Notes: a model not told the origin generated them from the sequence alone. Positions 1 through 9,266 are shown, numbered from the stretch's first letter. The stretch: 64,000 nt of DNA from Clostridiales bacterium (GCA_017451265.1 JAFSPU010000008.1:120258-184257); one strand, 5' to 3'. A program made the numbers and translations.

Positions 1-2171
1 ACAGTCTCTGCTCCGTTCTCGAAAGGAAGGCTGAAATCGTTACCGGATTCAGGCTCGACGCTTACATTGTTCTCTTCGTTCGGCTTGTCGTAGTCTTTGC
101 TCACGGGGAACTCCACTCCTAACTTATCAGTTTCTTCGATCTGCGGTTTATCGCTCTGAATATCGAATTCGGGAACAGGGATGCCTTCGGAAGCCTTGAT
201 AAGCTCCTCATCGGAAGGCGCTGTCATGATGCCGGTCTCACCGAATACGAGAGGCTCGGCATTCTGCATTTCTTCCGTATTTCCTACGCTGTAAGGATCG
301 AAGTCTGCCTTGGCAGCTTCAGCAGTAACGTCGGAGATAACGGCGCTGTCTGCTTCCTGCGAGAATACGAAAGTGCCCTCAGCCGTCTGCATGGGAACAG
401 GTGCGGGTGCAGGCGTCTCGGCAGCAGGCTGTGCTGCAGAAGTATCAGCAAAAGGATTGAAGGGTGACTCAAAAGGTGACTGTGCTGTAGTCTGCGCAGC
501 AGGAGTCTCCACGACAGGGGTCTCTACCACAGGAGTTTCGACAACAGGTGTCTCAACTACGGGAGTCTCTACTACAGGTGTTTCAACTACAGGCGTCTCG
601 ACGACAACGGGAGCCTCAACAACAGGAGCCTCCGGTACAGGTGTCTGCTCTGCAGAGAAAACGATCTCAGGCATTACGGATGCCGAAGCCCGGGAAGCAG
701 CAGCTTCTCTATTGGCAGCCTCTTCACTCTCCTTGGCAAGCTTAGCCATGAATGCGGCATCAAGCCTCTCTACGGGCTTGGTCTTATCTGCATCAGTATC
801 AGCGTCAAAAGAAAGCTCTGTCTTGGATACTGTCTCCATAGCACCTGCAGCTGCAGGAGAGAAGGAAGCAAAGGGGTTTACCGCCTCGCTTACGAAGATG
901 GAGTCAGCAGCAGAAGCTGCAGCAGTTCCTGCGGAAACTGTTGTTGCGGCTGCGGCTGCAGTTGTTGCTGCCTGCGAAGCTGCGGCTGCACCTGCGACGG
1001 CTGTACCGGCCGCTGCAGTAGCCTTAACGGAATCCTGGAACAATGTCTTCATTACATCCTCGGCACTTACCTCGGATACATCCTTATTAACGGAAGGATC
1101 AAGGAACTGAACGAAGCTGTTCTCCTTGTCCTTAGGTGCTGCGTCTATAACGAGGCCCTGGTTGCCTGTAGCCTGCTGGTTTGTAGCAGGAGGAGCCATA
1201 TTGCCTGCAGTGTCTCCGAACATTACGAAGGAGTCGGATCCCTGAGGCTGATACTCTTCGATCGTCATGCTGCCGGCAAATCCGGATGTGGCGGCTGCAT
1301 TGGCAGCTGCACCTACGAGACCGCCGTCCAGAGTGGACTGGATGCTCATTTCGGAAGTGTCCTCTTCCTTAGCCTTCTTTCTGAAACCGAACAGGCCTCT
1401 CTTCTCATCGGATACTACATCCTCTACGAAAGAGATGGCGAACTGCATCGGTACGTCAGGCATTCTGGCAGAGGCCTGTGTGATGATAACGCCGGCTGCA
1501 TCGCACTGGTCATCAGCCTCATCGAGGATTCTTAAGATCTCGCGCTGGCCCAATGCGTCATAAACTTCCTTGTTGCAAAGGATAATGCAGTCATCCTGTG
1601 CCAATGTAAAGAAGTTGGACCACAGGGCATTAGCTGTCTTGGATGAGCAGTAATACAGGAAATCTGCAACTCTGTTACCCTTGGCGTCGATAGGCTCCAT
1701 CGGGATGCCTGCGTCTGTCAAAGGATAGAGAGTGTCGTCTCTGTAAAGGAAAGCGAGACCTGTACCGATAGTTACGGCAAAAGCCTCTGAATCTCTTACG
1801 ATGATACCGGAGAAATAAGGAGATCTGTCATCAGCCTCTGCGATCCTTGACTTACCCGTAACATCAACGGCAGTAGTCAGGAAGCCTTCGATCATCTCAT
1901 CGATCTCTTTACGGCCGAACTTGACCTCATTACATGTTCCGCGAAGCTCCGGCTCATAAGGCGGCATCATGCCGGGCTCATAATTAGCAATCTTAGGATG
2001 TGCAAATACTGAAAGGAAATAGCCTCTCTCGTTCTTCTCTATTGTTATATCCGCCTGACGTGCTTCTCTCTTACCAAAAAGCCTTCCGTCAAGATAAAAT
2101 GCATCAGTTAAAGTTTTGGAAGGAAAATATCTGGCCGTAAGTGTGCTAGCCAGATTAGTTAAAACCGCCAT
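1..2171 (-). CDS. PP2C-like (probably inactive) protein with long Pro/Ala/Val-rich tail, partial
   Basis: At least 723 codons; the 3' end lies outside the window. The start ATG at 2171 has a good GGAGG box (2178-2182). Residues about 1-290 look globular. By eye the stretch AVTIGTGLAFLYRDDTLYPLT followed by DDCIILCNKEVYDAL and a DEADDQCDAAGVIITQA helix follows the order of the second half of a PP2C (PPM) phosphatase, where one expects GDSR, then an LT motif, then CSDG, then DN. The metal-binding aspartates of those motifs are missing (GTGL for GDSR, CNKE for CSDG), so I infer a pseudophosphatase or binding module. The rest is low-complexity, rich in A, P, V, T and E, with seven tandem ETPVV units. 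I see no signal peptide or membrane segment in the part present. The fold assignment is inference; the protein is otherwise unrecognised. Confidence 0.5.
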   Translation of the reverse strand, partial: MAVLTNLASTLTARYFPSKTLTDAFYLDGRLFGKREARQADITIEKNERGYFLSVFAHPKIANYEPGMMPPYEPELRGTCNEVKFGRKEIDEMIEGFLTTAVDVTGKSRIAEADDRSPYFSGIIVRDSEAFAVTIGTGLAFLYRDDTLYPLTDAGIPMEPIDAKGNRVADFLYYCSSKTANALWSNFFTLAQDDCIILCNKEVYDALGQREILRILDEADDQCDAAGVIITQASARMPDVPMQFAISFVEDVVSDEKRGLFGFRKKAKEEDTSEMSIQSTLDGGLVGAAANAAATSGFAGSMTIEEYQPQGSDSFVMFGDTAGNMAPPATNQQATGNQGLVIDAAPKDKENSFVQFLDPSVNKDVSEVSAEDVMKTLFQDSVKATAAAGTAVAGAAAASQAATTAAAAATTVSAGTAAASAADSIFVSEAVNPFASFSPAAAGAMETVSKTELSFDADTDADKTKPVERLDAAFMAKLAKESEEAANREAAASRASASVMPEIVFSAEQTPVPEAPVVEAPVVVETPVVETPVVETPVVETPVVETPVVETPVVETPAAQTTAQSPFESPFNPFADTSAAQPAAETPAPAPVPMQTAEGTFVFSQEADSAVISDVTAEAAKADFDPYSVGNTEEMQNAEPLVFGETGIMTAPSDEELIKASEGIPVPEFDIQSDKPQIEETDKLGVEFPVSKDYDKPNEENNVSVEPESGNDFSLPFENGAET
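502..606 (-). repeat. Seven 15-bp tandem repeats encoding VVETP units
   Basis: Seven consecutive in-frame 15-bp units encode (ETPVV)n in the tail of the PP2C-like gene, followed by degenerate EAPVV units. The units differ at third codon positions, so slippage is probably limited, and any gain or loss of a unit keeps the frame. Confidence 0.85.
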
Positions 2172-2200
2172 GATCGACCTCCGAATAATAGTTCAGAATA

Positions 2201-2228
2201 ATTATAACACAATGTTCTTAATGACAAA
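2201..2228 (-). promoter_or_regulatory. Promoter of the PP2C-like gene
   Basis: On the minus strand a perfect TATAAT (2206-2201) is preceded by TGT, an extended -10, with a TTTGTC/TTGTCA -35-like hexamer at 2228-2222 (spacer 15-16). It lies about 30 bases before the start codon. Confidence 0.6.
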
Positions 2229-2269
2229 TGTTTTTTAGTATATTTATAAAATAATAATATACCGGCATG

Positions 2270-2300
2270 AAAACGGCCGTCCGATTACCGGACGGCTGTG
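2270..2300 (-). terminator. Rho-independent terminator of the DUF885 lipoprotein gene
   Basis: Perfect 8-bp stem GCCGTCCG/CGGACGGC (2276-2283 with 2289-2296), five-base loop, followed on the minus strand by GTTTTC. It sits about 30 bases past the stop codon. Confidence 0.8.
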
Positions 2301-2325
2301 TGTTATCAGTAAAATCAAACCTGCG

Positions 2326-4383
2326 TCAGTGACCCAGCAGGGATCCTCCGGAAGATGTCTCTTCGTCCCCCTGTCCGCCGTCTGCAGAAGAGCCTATCTC
2401 ATCACCCCAATTGCTTACAGGATAAGAAAGATCTCCCTCCTCCAGGAACTGCTCGGCGTTGGCGAGTATCTGCTCATAAGTGCCGGACTGTGAATTAAGA
2501 TAAGCCGTATGTATCTCAAGATCTGTCGCATCGGGGAAATCATTATGCAGCTGTGCGATGACCATACCCGTATTAATAAACGAGATACCATACTTTACTC
2601 CGTAGCAGGGATTGGACAGGATGATGTTATAAGAATCCAGTAATGCATCAGATGACAACGGCATTCCCATCAGATCCGAGCACCACTCGGTGCAATCATC
2701 AAGATCCCATCCCTCGTAATTAACTCCGAGGTCCAGTCTTGCAAAGAGGATTGTATTAATCTGATCCTCTATATCCACGAGTGTGCTCGCAGGAGACGTG
2801 CTGAAGAATCTGTAAGAATAATCCTGAACATAAGTCGCCCAGCCCTCGGCATAACCGATCGAATCAGCAAGGTACATGTACGGATGAGACGTTATGGCTC
2901 TGTGGTAAACAGACTCGTACATATGTCCCGGATATCCTTCATGCGCACAGTTGATACCCATAGGCCTTCCAGTGGCAGATTCATTCGTAATGATGATATT
3001 GGAATCATATCGGTCGACATGATATCCGAGGTATGCAGCAGGAGAGAAATCATCCGCGAAAACTTCAGGTACAGTCAAAAGTCTGTATGCATGATCCGGT
3101 ATAGGCGGGAAATACTCCTGAACGGCCTCATAAAGATAATCGAGATTGTCCTGTGTATCGCCCATGGAATAGTCATGATTAAGATACTCGTCCATCCAGG
3201 AGTTATCTGAACCGTAAGCAATCGCCATCATATTGGATACGATGGCATCCGAATATGCCTCAAGCTGCTGGATTGACTCATCAATAGACCTTCCGGAATT
3301 CGTCTGAAGATAAAACTGGTATGCATAGTATGCATCTCCGCCGGGATATGCACTAACTCCGACAGCAGGTGCACCGCACTTAAGAGCTCTCATACGCTCG
3401 GCACACTCCTCAAACTCAGGGAATACGATGTCATGCATAACCTGATCGTGCTCTTCAATCAAAGCTTCACGCTCCTGATCAGTAAGGCCGTCGATATTAT
3501 CCAGCCTGTCAACGAAAGAGTCATAAAGGAAGCAGTCCTCAGACTGTGCCACGAGATTATCAAATGATTCGGCAATCTCTTCATATACATCATCGGAGTT
3601 GATGTATCCGTATTCTACGCGCTGTTCCTCAAAGGTGCACATATCATCGTAGTATCTGTCGATATCGCGCAGTACCAGAATGTAATTCTCGGCATCCTCC
3701 ACTGTATCGAACTCCAGTACCTCCAGGATAAAGAGCACCTCACACTGAGGTCCGACCAGGGCCTTAAGAACACCCTCGTAATAATCAAAAGCCGTATACT
3801 GTGATCCGTAAGCCGCCAGCTCCATATCATACAGCAGCTTGTCATAGAAGATCCTGTCATCAGTTTCAAGGCTGTCCCTATCGATGGAATACAGCTGTTC
3901 CAGAACCTCATCTATTTCACCGTCTTCCGAATGATCCGGGAGCACTTCACCCCAGCCGATCTCATCCTCATCAAACGAGATGCCCATACTCTCATAATCT
4001 GCAAAGAAAATCTCTGACATTACATAGCTGCCGCCTATGCTATCAGCGATTATCTGAGACTCAATGTCATTCAGGATATCGACAGCCTCCTGTCCTGAGA
4101 CAGTACCGTTCGGATGAGAAGGATGGATCTCATCATATGTCGGAATATGATCCGGATATGTAAGTCCGTTCCCTTCGACATCAACTGTCGGTACAAGCTC
4201 AGACGGATCCGTCTGCTCCGTTTCCTCAGTTTCCGTTTCTTCAGACTCATCATCGTCATTTCTTTCATGTCCGTGACTGTTGCTAAGATCGAAGAATTCT
4301 TCTATCTTGGAGCAGCCTGCAAAGCTTATGACAAATGAACATACAAGCAGTATTGCAATTAATTTAGTTATCTTTCCCTTCAT
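2326..4383 (-). CDS. DUF885-family metallopeptidase-like lipoprotein
   Basis: 685 aa. The N-terminus is a lipoprotein signal: KGK, a hydrophobic stretch, and a lipobox SFAGC, so it should be anchored on the outer face of the membrane. An acidic linker (DDDESEETETEETE) follows. The catalytic-type motif is NCAHEGYPGHMYES, an HExxPGH variant of the HExxH zinc motif that marks DUF885 proteins, thought to be metallopeptidases; no substrate is known. I chose ATG 4383 over the TTG at 4398 because a GAGGAAG box sits correctly before it and the signal peptide begins there. It overlaps the end of the upstream ligase gene by 20 bp, so the two are probably cotranscribed and translationally coupled. Confidence 0.8.
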   Translation of the reverse strand: MKGKITKLIAILLVCSFVISFAGCSKIEEFFDLSNSHGHERNDDDESEETETEETEQTDPSELVPTVDVEGNGLTYPDHIPTYDEIHPSHPNGTVSGQEAVDILNDIESQIIADSIGGSYVMSEIFFADYESMGISFDEDEIGWGEVLPDHSEDGEIDEVLEQLYSIDRDSLETDDRIFYDKLLYDMELAAYGSQYTAFDYYEGVLKALVGPQCEVLFILEVLEFDTVEDAENYILVLRDIDRYYDDMCTFEEQRVEYGYINSDDVYEEIAESFDNLVAQSEDCFLYDSFVDRLDNIDGLTDQEREALIEEHDQVMHDIVFPEFEECAERMRALKCGAPAVGVSAYPGGDAYYAYQFYLQTNSGRSIDESIQQLEAYSDAIVSNMMAIAYGSDNSWMDEYLNHDYSMGDTQDNLDYLYEAVQEYFPPIPDHAYRLLTVPEVFADDFSPAAYLGYHVDRYDSNIIITNESATGRPMGINCAHEGYPGHMYESVYHRAITSHPYMYLADSIGYAEGWATYVQDYSYRFFSTSPASTLVDIEDQINTILFARLDLGVNYEGWDLDDCTEWCSDLMGMPLSSDALLDSYNIILSNPCYGVKYGISFINTGMVIAQLHNDFPDATDLEIHTAYLNSQSGTYEQILANAEQFLEEGDLSYPVSNWGDEIGSSADGGQGDEETSSGGSLLGH

Positions 4384-6094
4384 TCTCTTCTTCCTCAAAC
4401 ATCCTGATCAATTTCTCGTAATCTACCCTTCCGTATTTCTCTGTCGGCAGATATGCCATGAAAGCATACTCATCAGGCTGCATAGGCTCCGGCATCTCCA
4501 TCTGGCATGTCCTGTCTATCTCATCCTTAAGAGCATTGAGCTTGTCGTTGCTGAACATATAATCCGGCTCAGGTTTTACCGCCAGTTTAAGAACAGTCTC
4601 TCCGTTTCTTTCGAGCGGAACCGCACAACAGTCAGCAACGCCGATAAGCACCCTTACCGAGTCTTCGATAAACTGGGGATAAACGTGCATGCCTCCCCTG
4701 TCGAAGATCCTTCTTCTTGTACCGCCGTAATAGAACAGGCCCTCATCATCCTGGGTTCCTATGTCACCTGTTATGACCCACCTGCTGTTATCGTTAAGTT
4801 TCCTTAAAACAGTTACGGTATCATCGTCAGAATCGGCATAGCAGGTCATGTGCGCAGGTGTATTGATCGCGATAACGCCTGCCGTGCCGTTAAACTGATC
4901 GGAATTGTTCTCGGGGTTTATGATCTTCACTCTCACACCCGGAAGCGGAATGCCGAGCAGCGAAGGCCTCAGAGTTTCAGGCGGGATGAACATGCACACC
5001 GAGCACGTCTCGGTGATTCCGTAAAGACGAAGTATATTAGGCGTTAAGCGCCTCTTTTCGAAGAAGCTGCTTATCTTATGGTAAACCGCGCCTGACATGG
5101 TGTTGCCGCACGAGCAGATGGTCTTGATGTTTGCGAGCGCCTTGGCACTGACGTTCTTACTGTCAACAAATGCCGTAAGCATCTGCGGGTACCCGACAAT
5201 AACATCGGGACGGTAGCGGTCGATGTCGTAGCCTGTAAACTCAAAGTCCTTCTGCAGGTTTATAAGGTACGTATTGCCCGCAAGAAGCGTGGTGTGAAGC
5301 GCAAAGCAGAAGCCGTAGGAGAAGTCGAGCCTTATGAAGGAGAACACCCTCACGGGAGACTGTCCCAGGAGGAACGCGCTTATGCTTGCCTCCGCGTTTA
5401 TGGCGCGGGAATCGAACTTAACGATGTGCACGGGACCCGAAGCCGTACCGCTCATGAGAATAACTGCGATGTCGTCGGCTTTAACGGGATTATGCACCTC
5501 GGGAAGCTCGCCCTGACCGAGTTCAGACCAGTAGCACACCTTGGTACCGAAATCACTCTGCGGGATCTTCAGGTCGAAGGTCTCATTGCGCTTTATCTCA
5601 CGCAGGTTTCTGTTAAAGATCTCACCCGGGCCCGCGAAGTCCGTGCTCTTGGCAAGGATGATCTTCTTGATGGGAGCGTGCGCGAGTACCTCCTTAAACT
5701 TGTCGTAGATCTCAACAGCGAAGATCATGACGCTGGCCCTTAATATAGGGCCTGTCTTATTGAAATCGTTGGGACCTGTGGACCTCATGATAAAAGTTAC
5801 TGCAGAACCGATCTTGTTCAGCGCATAGAACGCGATGATCTGGTGAGGCATCCTTCTGCAGGAAAGGATTACATTGTCCCTATATGTAACGCCTTCGAAA
5901 GCAAGTACCGAAGCGTAGTGATCGACAAGACCGAGAAGCTCCTCATAAGTGAACTTTCTCTTGCCGTACTCGAGTGCGATCCTGTCGGGGTATTTCTGCG
6001 CAGTATCCCTGAAAGCTTCATAAGCAGTCTTGTCCGGACTGATATCAAGCGCGGGGGGGCAGTCAGTGTAGTATTTATCCCAGATTGTTTCCAA
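4364..6094 (-). CDS. AMP-dependent acyl-CoA synthetase/ligase-like protein
   Basis: 576 aa, ANL superfamily (acyl-CoA synthetase, adenylation domain). Core motifs are in order: a modified P-loop A3 motif ILMSGTASGP (normally SGTTGxPK, so the Lys is lacking), LYGITE (A5), WVITGDIG (A7), the hinge region RRRIFDRGG (A8), and a C-terminal YGRVDYEKL that matches the GKVDYxxL motif holding the catalytic lysine; here Arg replaces that lysine position, which could lower adenylation activity. Start is TTG 6094, with a GAAAGGG box upstream and no in-frame ATG nearby. The substrate cannot be read from sequence. It is followed by the DUF885 lipoprotein with overlap. Confidence 0.75.
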   Translation of the reverse strand: METIWDKYYTDCPPALDISPDKTAYEAFRDTAQKYPDRIALEYGKRKFTYEELLGLVDHYASVLAFEGVTYRDNVILSCRRMPHQIIAFYALNKIGSAVTFIMRSTGPNDFNKTGPILRASVMIFAVEIYDKFKEVLAHAPIKKIILAKSTDFAGPGEIFNRNLREIKRNETFDLKIPQSDFGTKVCYWSELGQGELPEVHNPVKADDIAVILMSGTASGPVHIVKFDSRAINAEASISAFLLGQSPVRVFSFIRLDFSYGFCFALHTTLLAGNTYLINLQKDFEFTGYDIDRYRPDVIVGYPQMLTAFVDSKNVSAKALANIKTICSCGNTMSGAVYHKISSFFEKRRLTPNILRLYGITETCSVCMFIPPETLRPSLLGIPLPGVRVKIINPENNSDQFNGTAGVIAINTPAHMTCYADSDDDTVTVLRKLNDNSRWVITGDIGTQDDEGLFYYGGTRRRIFDRGGMHVYPQFIEDSVRVLIGVADCCAVPLERNGETVLKLAVKPEPDYMFSNDKLNALKDEIDRTCQMEMPEPMQPDEYAFMAYLPTEKYGRVDYEKLIRMFEEEENEGKDN

Positions 6095-6208
6095 TTTTTC
6101 TAGCCCTTTCAGGTCATAACGACCGTAAAGATTATATCACGATTACTCACTGCAAGAATTTTCCCACCTGTAAGAACCATTAATCGGTCAGCTGTCTTAG
6201 GGGCCGCG

Positions 6209-6217
6209 TGATATACT
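6209..6217 (+). promoter_or_regulatory. Extended -10 of radA, possible leaderless start
   Basis: TGA-TATACT with only six bases before the radA ATG. No Shine-Dalgarno sequence lies at a usable distance. A typical start site would fall on or next to the A of ATG. No clear -35 is visible. Confidence 0.5.
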
Positions 6218-6223
6218 TTTTGT

Positions 6224-7618
6224 ATGGCTAAGAAGAACGTTACATTTTTCTGCAAGGAATGCGGTTATGAATCCACCGGCTGGATGGGAAAGTGCCCCGG
6301 CTGCGGAAGCTTTAATACTTTCACTGAATCCACCTCAGTAACGGGTTCGGGCAAGCCCTCTAATACGAAGAGCGATTCCCCCGCTTTCAAGGCATCATCA
6401 TATTCATGGACAGACAGGCGCGAGACCGTAAGACTGAATGAAGCCGGCAAGGAAGATTATGTCCGCCTGTCCACAGGCATCGACCAGCTGGATGTATTAT
6501 TCGGCGGCGGAATCACCGACGGCTCCGTTACGCTTCTCGGAGGCGAACCCGGCATCGGCAAATCCACCATTCTCCTGCAGCTTGCGAATTCATTTGAAGG
6601 AGGGGACATACTTTATGTCTCCGGCGAGGAGTCCCCTGCGCAGATTAAGATGAGGGCCGACAGACTTAATGTCAGCGGCGAGCGCATCATCATCTGCGCG
6701 CAGACCTGCTTCGAGGTTATCGCCGAAGAACTGTCTAAGACAAAGCCTTCTCTTTGCATAATAGATTCCATCCAGACTCTGTACTCTGAGTCTGTTAACG
6801 GCACCCCCGGCAGCGTCTCTCAGGCAAGAGAAGTTACCGCCGGACTCATCAGGATCGCGAAGACTAACGGACTGCCCATCATCCTCGTGGGACATGTCAC
6901 GAAGGACGGAGCCATTGCAGGTCCGAAGACTCTCGAGCACATGGTTGATACCGTTCTGTATTTTGAAGGAGACAACACGGACGCATACAGGATATTAAGA
7001 TCAGTTAAGAACAGATTCGGAAGATCCGGCGAGCTCGCATTCTTCGAGATGACGCAGCAGGGATTAAGATCAGTCGACAGCTCGAGCGCACTGCTTATCA
7101 GCGGACGCCCTCTGGAGGCACCGGGATCCGCCATCACATCCGCGATGGAGGGTGCACGCGCACTCACCATCGAGATTCAGGCACTCGCTGCGGATACATG
7201 CTACGGCACTCCCCAGAGAATGACTTCGGGTCCGGACAGATCCAGGACTTCCATGCTCCTTGCAGTAGCCGAGCAGCAGTTCAAGCTGAATCTTAATACC
7301 AAGGATGTGTTTATTAATGTCATAGGCGGACTGCGCATAACAGACCCGGCATGTGATCTGGCTCTCATAGTCGCAGTGGTATCTTCTGCCAGAGGCCTGC
7401 CTATTAACCCTGACACCATGATACTCGGTGAGGTCGGTCTCACAGGAGAGCTTCGTCCCGTATCATCACTTAATCTGCGTATAGAAGAAGCAGGAAGACT
7501 CGGAATCAGAAATATCGTTCTGCCCTCCAGCTGCAAGAATGCTGTGAAGAAGACGGGTGATATGGAATTTTTCTTCCTGGATAATGTATCGGAGGCTGCA
7601 GATGTCCTGTTCTCGTAA
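6224..7618 (+). CDS. radA: DNA repair protein RadA
   Basis: 464 aa, the usual length. N-terminal C4 zinc finger CKECGYESTGWMGKCPGC (about residues 10-27), RecA-like ATPase with Walker A GGEPGIGKST (about 107), the family-specific KNRFG motif in SVKNRFGRSGE, and a C-terminal Lon-protease-like domain (VINVIGGLRI...GEVGLTGELRPV). RadA is a branch-migration ATPase working in recombinational repair in the cytoplasm. There is no SD; the -10 box ends six bases before the ATG. The last 17 bp overlap the ispD start, so ispD is probably translated by coupling. Confidence 0.97.
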   Translation: MAKKNVTFFCKECGYESTGWMGKCPGCGSFNTFTESTSVTGSGKPSNTKSDSPAFKASSYSWTDRRETVRLNEAGKEDYVRLSTGIDQLDVLFGGGITDGSVTLLGGEPGIGKSTILLQLANSFEGGDILYVSGEESPAQIKMRADRLNVSGERIIICAQTCFEVIAEELSKTKPSLCIIDSIQTLYSESVNGTPGSVSQAREVTAGLIRIAKTNGLPIILVGHVTKDGAIAGPKTLEHMVDTVLYFEGDNTDAYRILRSVKNRFGRSGELAFFEMTQQGLRSVDSSSALLISGRPLEAPGSAITSAMEGARALTIEIQALAADTCYGTPQRMTSGPDRSRTSMLLAVAEQQFKLNLNTKDVFINVIGGLRITDPACDLALIVAVVSSARGLPINPDTMILGEVGLTGELRPVSSLNLRIEEAGRLGIRNIVLPSSCKNAVKKTGDMEFFFLDNVSEAADVLFS

Positions 7619-8345
7619 ACTCTATGTTATTTTCCCCGCAGCAGGATCCGGAAGCAGAATGCATTCGGATAAGAATAAGCTTCTCATGGAAGTTGACGGT
7701 ATTGCGGTAATAGACCGCACTTTATCAGCATTCAAGAAGTTCGCTGATGAAAAGGATATCGATCTTTACTGTGTGCTCGTAGTATCCCCCGGGAAGATAG
7801 CAGAATGGGAAGAGTATTTAGACGGTAAGGATTATTCCTCCATCATCTGCGCGATAACAGAAGGCGGAGATACACGTACGAAGTCCGTCGGGAACGGAGT
7901 TGCAGTCCTCGAGGATTATTCACCCGATGATAATGATGCAGTCTTCATCCACGATGCGGCAAGATGTCTCATCGATACAGATTCCATTTCACGCTGCTTC
8001 GATGCGATATGTAATGATGATATCTGCGTCTGCGTATCCGGTGTTAAGACCAAGAATACGATCAAGATGGTCAAGGCTGATACGGATGAATCACCGCTCG
8101 TTGAATCCACTCCTGACAGAAATCTACTTTATGAAGTTCAGACTCCCCAGTGCTTTAAGTACGGTGTGCTGACCGAATGCTATTTTGAAGCTTCGGCAGA
8201 AGGATATGAGGCAACGGATGATACAGCACTTGCCGAACATTACGGATATGATGTCAGGATCGTCGAAGGTTCTTATGCAAACATAAAGATCACGACGCCC
8301 GAAGACATCGCGATCGCTGAAGCTCTTTTGAAAAACATGCATTAA
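7602..8345 (+). CDS. ispD: 2-C-methyl-D-erythritol 4-phosphate cytidylyltransferase
   Basis: 247 aa. Transfers CMP from CTP to MEP in the non-mevalonate isoprenoid pathway. Seen: nucleotide-binding loop IFPAAGSGSRM at the N-terminus, VFIHDAARCLI, and the YEVQTPQCF motif. ATG 7602 is preceded by GGAGG at 7591-7595 with six-base spacing; an upstream in-frame ATG at 7557 would add 15 non-homologous residues within radA and has no such box. Its stop overlaps the stop of gtrA, which converges from the other strand (TTAA shared). ispF, the later enzyme of the same pathway, lies just beyond on the opposite strand. Confidence 0.95.
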   Translation: MSCSRKLYVIFPAAGSGSRMHSDKNKLLMEVDGIAVIDRTLSAFKKFADEKDIDLYCVLVVSPGKIAEWEEYLDGKDYSSIICAITEGGDTRTKSVGNGVAVLEDYSPDDNDAVFIHDAARCLIDTDSISRCFDAICNDDICVCVSGVKTKNTIKMVKADTDESPLVESTPDRNLLYEVQTPQCFKYGVLTECYFEASAEGYEATDDTALAEHYGYDVRIVEGSYANIKITTPEDIAIAEALLKNMH

Positions 8346-8761
8346 GACTTTTTCTTAAATACGATCAGCTTACTGAAAACGTAATTCAGGATGATTACGA
8401 TGATGTTCGATGCAGCCTTAAGAATGACATCCGGTCCGTGCATCACATCAACTCCGATATACATGATGAGCAGATCCAGTCCGCCGGTCGCCAGACGCGC
8501 ACACATGAACTTGATGAGCTCGGCGATTACCGTTTTCTTATCCATGCTCTTGCTTTCGAACACCCACAGTTTATTCGTGACAAAGGCGAATATTACAGCG
8601 ACGGTCCATGCAATGATAACACTCGGAACATTCGCAATACTGAGCATCTTATAACACAGCGCATAAGCAGCGATATTGATCACGGTGGTAATAACACCGA
8701 ATATTCCGTAGAAGATAATTCCTTTATATTTGATGATCAGTTCTTTTATCTTCTCAATCAT
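8342..8761 (-). CDS. GtrA family membrane protein
   Basis: 139 aa with four hydrophobic segments (about residues 14-32, 38-56, 78-98, 108-128). Matches GtrA/DPMS-type small membrane proteins: GIIFYGIFGVITTVINI at the first helix, VTNKLWVFES in the middle loop, and NYVFSKLIVFKKK at the C-terminus. Family members move polyprenyl-linked sugars or join glycosyltransferases in wall decoration. The start overlaps the ispF stop by one base (TAATG). It ends an operon of about ten minus-strand genes. Confidence 0.9.
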   Translation of the reverse strand: MIEKIKELIIKYKGIIFYGIFGVITTVINIAAYALCYKMLSIANVPSVIIAWTVAVIFAFVTNKLWVFESKSMDKKTVIAELIKFMCARLATGGLDLLIMYIGVDVMHGPDVILKAASNIIVIILNYVFSKLIVFKKKS

Positions 8762-9261
8762 TATGCAGGCACCTTAAATGTCATTATTACGAAGACCTGA
8801 ATTCCTTCGCCTCTTCCAAATCCTGTAAGTCCCTCACCTGTCGTGGCCGTTAGTCCCACATGTGAAGGATCGATGCTGAGCAACTGCGCGATCGAAGCTT
8901 TGATAGAAGGGATATGTTCCTTAAGTTTCGGACGCAGGCACTCCACCGTAAGCGAGACATGGGCAATAGAAGCGTCCCCCATATACTTAAGGGCTTCCTC
9001 AAGATAAACACGCGAATCCTTTATTCCCTGCTCAAGACAGATCTTATCGGCTGCACCGCCGAGGATATTTACGCCGGTGTATCCGGACACCGCATTTGTT
9101 ATCGCATGAAGGATAACATCTCCGTCAGAATTGGCATCAAACTGTCTGTCAAAAGGCACATCATGTCCTCCGAGCTTGATCGAATTAACCGAAGGGTCGA
9201 ATGTTCCTTCTAAAAATCTGTGACTGTCCTGTCCTATCGATGTCAGATATGCATATTCCAT
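8761..9261 (-). CDS. ispF: 2-C-methyl-D-erythritol 2,4-cyclodiphosphate synthase
   Basis: 166 aa. Converts CDP-ME2P to the cyclic diphosphate with loss of CMP. Seen: metal-binding IGQDSHRF near the N-terminus, DANSDGDVILHAITNA, and the C-terminal TTGEGLTGFGRGEGI. ATG 9261 has GAGGTGA correctly spaced; an upstream GTG at 9270 overlaps the previous stop but lacks a box. Overlap with gtrA is one base. Confidence 0.95.
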   Translation of the reverse strand: MEYAYLTSIGQDSHRFLEGTFDPSVNSIKLGGHDVPFDRQFDANSDGDVILHAITNAVSGYTGVNILGGAADKICLEQGIKDSRVYLEEALKYMGDASIAHVSLTVECLRPKLKEHIPSIKASIAQLLSIDPSHVGLTATTGEGLTGFGRGEGIQVFVIMTFKVPA

Positions 9262-9266
9262 CCGTA

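Noticed and set aside
502-606. Short tandem repeats as a possible CRISPR array
   Set aside because: Units are 15 bp, directly adjacent, without spacers, and in frame in a protein gene.
310-1110. Plus-strand open frame of 266 codons rich in GVSTT repeats
   Set aside because: It is the opposite-strand shadow of the repeat-rich PP2C-like gene; no ribosome binding site and no independent motif.
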